DNA of 64,000 bases from Microbacterium azadirachtae (GTDB lineage Bacteria > Actinomycetota > Actinomycetes > Actinomycetales > Microbacteriaceae): assembly GCF_000956545.1 (NCBI RefSeq), contig NZ_JYIT01000083.1, forward strand, positions 1 through 64,000. Direction: 5' to 3'. The notes below the pieces were generated by a model, which was not told the origin of the DNA, did no database searches, and saw nothing but the letters and a program-made list of their open reading frames with translations. Both the position numbers and the translations under genes were made by a program. Positions 61,150 to 64,000 of the stretch are shown piece after piece (the stretch's first letter is position 1; each line of letters starts with the position of its first letter).

Positions 61150-62201
61150 CGCGCGGCCTCCACGCCGGCGCGCTGGTGCGCGTCGATCGCGATGATGTCG
61201 GACAGCAGCGCATACGCCGTCTCCATGCGGCCGGCGCCGGGACCCGACACGGTCACCGTGCCGAGGAGGTCGGTGTCGAACGAGACCGCGTTGGTGGCAC
61301 CGGACACGCCGGCCAGCGGGTGCGCGAGCGGCAGCGCCACGGGCTCGACCGATGCGGCCACGCCGCCGTCGGGCGTGCGGACCGCGGAGCCGATGAGCTT
61401 CCAGCGCCGTCCCTCCGCCGCGGCGGCGGCGATGTCCTCCGGCGAGATGGCGGAGATCCCGCGACGCACGACGTCGGCGGTCGTGATCCCGGCACCCAGG
61501 ATCTCGTTGGCGAGGATCACGACCTTGAGCTGCACGTCGGAGCCTTCGATGTCGGCGGTCGGGTCGGCCTCGGCGTACCCCAGCGCCTGCGCCTCGGCGA
61601 CGGCCTCCGCGAGCGTGGCGCCGGCCTCCATCCGGCCGAGCACGAAGTTGCTCGTGCCGTTCAGGATCCCCTCGACCCCGGAGATCCGGGTGCCGCGGAG
61701 CATGTCGGAGGCGAAGCGCAGCACGGGCGTGCCGCTCATCACGGCGCCTTCGTGCTCGAAGCGCGCGCCGTGCTCCTCGGCGATGCGGCGCAGCTCGGCG
61801 CCCGCGAGCGCGACCGGCCCCTTGTTGGTCGTGGTCACGCTCTTGCCGCTCTCCAGCGCCGCGCGCACGTGCGACACCGCAGGCTCGCCGTCGACGGGAT
61901 TGGTGAAGGTGGCCTCGACGACGATGTCCGCCGTGGTGCTGCGGATGACGAAGTCGTTCTGCGGAACGGCGGCGCCTCCCGGCATCCCGGCGAACGTGGC
62001 GCCCTCGGCCATCGCGAACACCGCTTCGAGATCGATGCCGTCTGCCTGCATGAGCGATCCGAGCCGAAGGTCGGTGATGGCCACGACGCGGAGCTCGAAG
62101 CCCAGGTCGTCGGCGAGCGCCGTTCCCCGGGAGTGGATGATCTCGGCGAGGGCGCGATTGACGCCGCCGAAGCCGATGAGGGCGAGGTCGTGACGATGCA
62201 C
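61146..62201 (-). CDS. homoserine dehydrogenase-like protein without ACT domain
   Basis: A 351-residue protein. GTG 62201 lies 8 nt after [23 protein letters not shown] is the NAD(P) loop, and TTNKGPVAL and [17 protein letters not shown] (the NGT motif) identify homoserine dehydrogenase, with [27 protein letters not shown] bearing the catalytic Asp and Lys. The regulatory ACT domain of biosynthetic actinobacterial enzymes is missing. With the coupled aldehyde dehydrogenase it may oxidise homoserine to aspartate semialdehyde. It is divergent from an amino acid permease. Confidence 0.88.
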   Translation of the reverse strand: MHRHDLALIGFGGVNRALAEIIHSRGTALADDLGFELRVVAITDLRLGSLMQADGIDLEAVFAMAEGATFAGMPGGAAVPQNDFVIRSTTADIVVEATFTNPVDGEPAVSHVRAALESGKSVTTTNKGPVALAGAELRRIAEEHGARFEHEGAVMSGTPVLRFASDMLRGTRISGVEGILNGTSNFVLGRMEAGATLAEAVAEAQALGYAEADPTADIEGSDVQLKVVILANEILGAGITTADVVRRGISAISPEDIAAAAAEGRRWKLIGSAVRTPDGGVAASVEPVALPLAHPLAGVSGATNAVSFDTDLLGTVTVSGPGAGRMETAYALLSDIIAIDAHQRAGVEAAR

Positions 62202-62485
62202 GGCGGACTCCTTCGAGAGTGGATGGATACTGCGGCCCCCATCCTCGGTGCGCGTACGGGCAGGCCGCGCCTGCCGGAGTGGGCGTGCGCGCTGCCGATG
62301 CGGCAGTGCGGGTGACGATGTGCCCCGACCTTCCGCCGGAGCCGATCCGAGGGGCGGGAACGCTTGTGCGGCGCCGGGACGCCGGGTAATGTCCGGAAAC
62401 AATTCGTGCGACATCAGCACACTGGTGTGGTGATATGGCACGATCCTTTCGTCTCAGCCCCTCCCGACCTTGAATGCGAGACCTC
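62202..62485. other. divergent control region without a gene
   Basis: About 284 bp between homoserine dehydrogenase and the permease. It contains AATTCGTGCGACATCAGCAC and CACTGGTGTGGTGATATGG, and the hexamer GCACGA (or its complement) twice, which also occurs in the Lrp control region at about 59256. No gene is seen. Confidence 0.45.
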
Positions 62486-64000
62486 ATGAGCCCATTGCCC
62501 GGGGAGAAGGAACTCCCCAACGCGCTGCCCCGCACCACGGCCACCCAGGTGCCGCTGCGCCGACTACAGCGGTCGATGGACGCACGCCACCTCATCATGA
62601 TCGCCCTGGGCGGGGTGATCGGATCCGGGCTGTTCCTCAGCTCCGGCTACACGATCAGCCAGGCGGGACCGCTGGGCGCGATCATCGCGTACCTGATCGG
62701 CGCCCTCGTCGTCTACCTCGTGATGGCGTGCCTCGGCGAACTCGCCACGGCCTACCCGGTCTCCGGCGCCTTCCACATCTACGCGGCCCGTTCGATCGGC
62801 CCGGCCACCGGCTTCACCACGGCCTGGCTGTACTGGCTGTGCTGGGTGGTCGCGCTCGGATCCGAGTTCACCGCCGCCGGCATCCTCATGCAGCGCTGGT
62901 TCCCCGGAGTGCCGGTGTGGGTGTGGTGCCTCGTGTTCGCGGCCGCGCTGTTCTCGATCAACGCGATCTCCGCACGCGTGTTCGGTGAGACCGAGTTCTG
63001 GTTCTCGCTCATCAAGGTGCTCGCGATCGTCGTGCTGATCGTGCTCGGCGCCGCCGCCATCTTCGGCTTCACGCCGCTGTCCGACGAGCACCCCGCGGCG
63101 CTGCTGTTCCGCAACTTCGAGACGCCGCACGGGCTCTTCCCCGGCGGGGTCGGCGGCGTGCTGATGACCTCGCTCGCCGTGTTCTACGCGTTCAGCGGAT
63201 CCGAGCTCATCGGCGTCGCCGCCGGCGAGACGAAGGATCCGGGGCGCAACATCCCTCGCGCGCTGCGCTCCACGGTGCTGCGCCTGCTGGTGCTGTTCGT
63301 GGGATCCATCACGGTGATCGCCGCGATCCTGCCCTACGACAAGGCCAGCGTGACGAGCAGCCCGTTCGTGGACGTGTTCCAGTACGTCGGCGTGCCGTTC
63401 GCACCCGACATCATGAACTTCGTCATCATCACCGCCCTGCTGTCGGCGGGCAACAGCGGCCTGTTCTCGTGCGCGCGCATGCTCTTCTCGCTCGCCGAGG
63501 AGGGCCATGCGCCGAAGGCCTTCACCCGGCTCACCCGCCGCGGCATCCCGATCGTCGCCCTCAGCGTGAGCATGGTGCTGGGGCTCGTCTCGCTGCTGTC
63601 CAGCGTGATCGCCGCGGAGACGGTCTACCTCGCGCTGGTGTCGATCGCGGGCTTCGCGGTCGTCGCCGTGTGGATGTCGATCGTCGCCGCGCAGTTCTTC
63701 CACCGCAGGGCGTTCCTGCGCCGGGGCGGGGATGTCTCGACGCTGCCCTACCGCACGCCGCTGTACCCGATCGTGCCGATCGTCGCGTTCGTGCTGCTGC
63801 TGGTCTCGGTCGTCGCGATCGCGTTCGACCCGAACCAGATCGCCGCGCTGTACTTCGGCCTGCCGTTCGTAGGCCTCTGCTACCTGTACTTCTGGTGGCG
63901 GTACGGACGGCGCGGCGCCGCACGCGTCCAGACGGTCTCCGAGGAGGCCCCGGTCGATCGCGCGGAGGACCCGGCGGCCGAGGAGCCCATCGCCGGCATC
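62486..64000 (+). CDS. amino acid permease (APC family), 3' end beyond the window
   Basis: 505 codons are visible and the frame is open at the right edge. ATG 62486 gives [59 protein letters not shown] is the conserved APC start (AAT subgroup). At least 11-12 hydrophobic segments follow, with [71 protein letters not shown] and [13 protein letters not shown]. The end visible here is an acidic tail, so only a few residues are missing. It is probably the importer for the adjacent amino acid pathway. Confidence 0.93.
   Translation, partial: MSPLPGEKELPNALPRTTATQVPLRRLQRSMDARHLIMIALGGVIGSGLFLSSGYTISQAGPLGAIIAYLIGALVVYLVMACLGELATAYPVSGAFHIYAARSIGPATGFTTAWLYWLCWVVALGSEFTAAGILMQRWFPGVPVWVWCLVFAAALFSINAISARVFGETEFWFSLIKVLAIVVLIVLGAAAIFGFTPLSDEHPAALLFRNFETPHGLFPGGVGGVLMTSLAVFYAFSGSELIGVAAGETKDPGRNIPRALRSTVLRLLVLFVGSITVIAAILPYDKASVTSSPFVDVFQYVGVPFAPDIMNFVIITALLSAGNSGLFSCARMLFSLAEEGHAPKAFTRLTRRGIPIVALSVSMVLGLVSLLSSVIAAETVYLALVSIAGFAVVAVWMSIVAAQFFHRRAFLRRGGDVSTLPYRTPLYPIVPIVAFVLLLVSVVAIAFDPNQIAALYFGLPFVGLCYLYFWWRYGRRGAARVQTVSEEAPVDRAEDPAAEEPIAGI

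Overview
The window looks like the chromosome of a high-GC actinobacterium of the Microbacteriaceae, most probably Microbacterium or a close relative. Reasons: very high G+C at third positions, GTG/TTG starts, many leaderless genes with a TANNNT-type -10 about 6 nt before the start, and the folK-DUF3180-PH-domain-DUF2520-lysS gene order. This identification is inferred; no 16S gene is present.

Layout. 1-16.2 kb is core chromosome: folK, DUF3180, two PH-domain membrane proteins, DUF2520, lysS, a DUF4192 protein, a QorB-like reductase with a divergent HxlR regulator, cardiolipin synthase, a lipoprotein, a lipid kinase, serS, a HAD phosphatase, tRNA-Ser(TGA), an LCP cell-wall protein and tRNA-Ser(GCT).

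16.16-37.54 kb is a 21.4-kb integrated island. It is bounded by a 62-bp direct repeat: the 3' part of the intact tRNA-Ser(GCT) gene on the left and a detached copy on the right, directly followed by what is probably the original tRNA terminator. The island is visibly richer in A/T than its flanks. Its left part carries an IetAS-type AAA ATPase/subtilase pair, an IS3-family element and a large KAP-type P-loop NTPase. Its right part carries the most interesting content. A TetR regulator diverges from an AvrD-family gene followed by a second TetR gene and an SDR gene, which looks like a small-molecule signal synthesis and sensing cassette. Next is a translationally coupled minus-strand operon for a linaridin RiPP: precursor peptide, polytopic membrane protein, alpha/beta hydrolase, small membrane protein, LanD-like flavoprotein, ABC ATPase and ABC membrane protein. 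The precursor ends in the same 11 residues as cypemycin (VIQGSTICLVC) but has a different core N-terminus. No cypM-like N-methyltransferase is present. A phytoene-desaturase-like flavoenzyme is divergent from the precursor. A motif CTGTAnCGTAA lies upstream of avrD, the precursor and the flavoenzyme, so the signalling cassette may control the RiPP genes. The right end of the island is decaying: a second IS3 element with a 4-bp target duplication, a frameshifted SDR gene and a DUF4192 remnant. No integrase is visible.

37.5-64 kb is metabolic chromosome: a sugar isomerase/oxidoreductase pair, TetR, DUF1653, DUF1801, a PEP-mutase-like enzyme, aldo/keto reductase with MerR, VOC proteins, a frameshifted FUSC gene, a 2-hydroxyacid dehydrogenase divergent from a DUF2264 protein, a gluconate locus (FadR-type regulator, gntP, gluconokinase), tRNA-Arg(ACG), and a possible homoserine/methionine catabolic region (PLP lyase, Lrp regulator, aldehyde dehydrogenase, homoserine dehydrogenase, amino acid permease running off the right edge). 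At the extreme left edge the minus strand encodes a clear FolB signature, opposite to folK.
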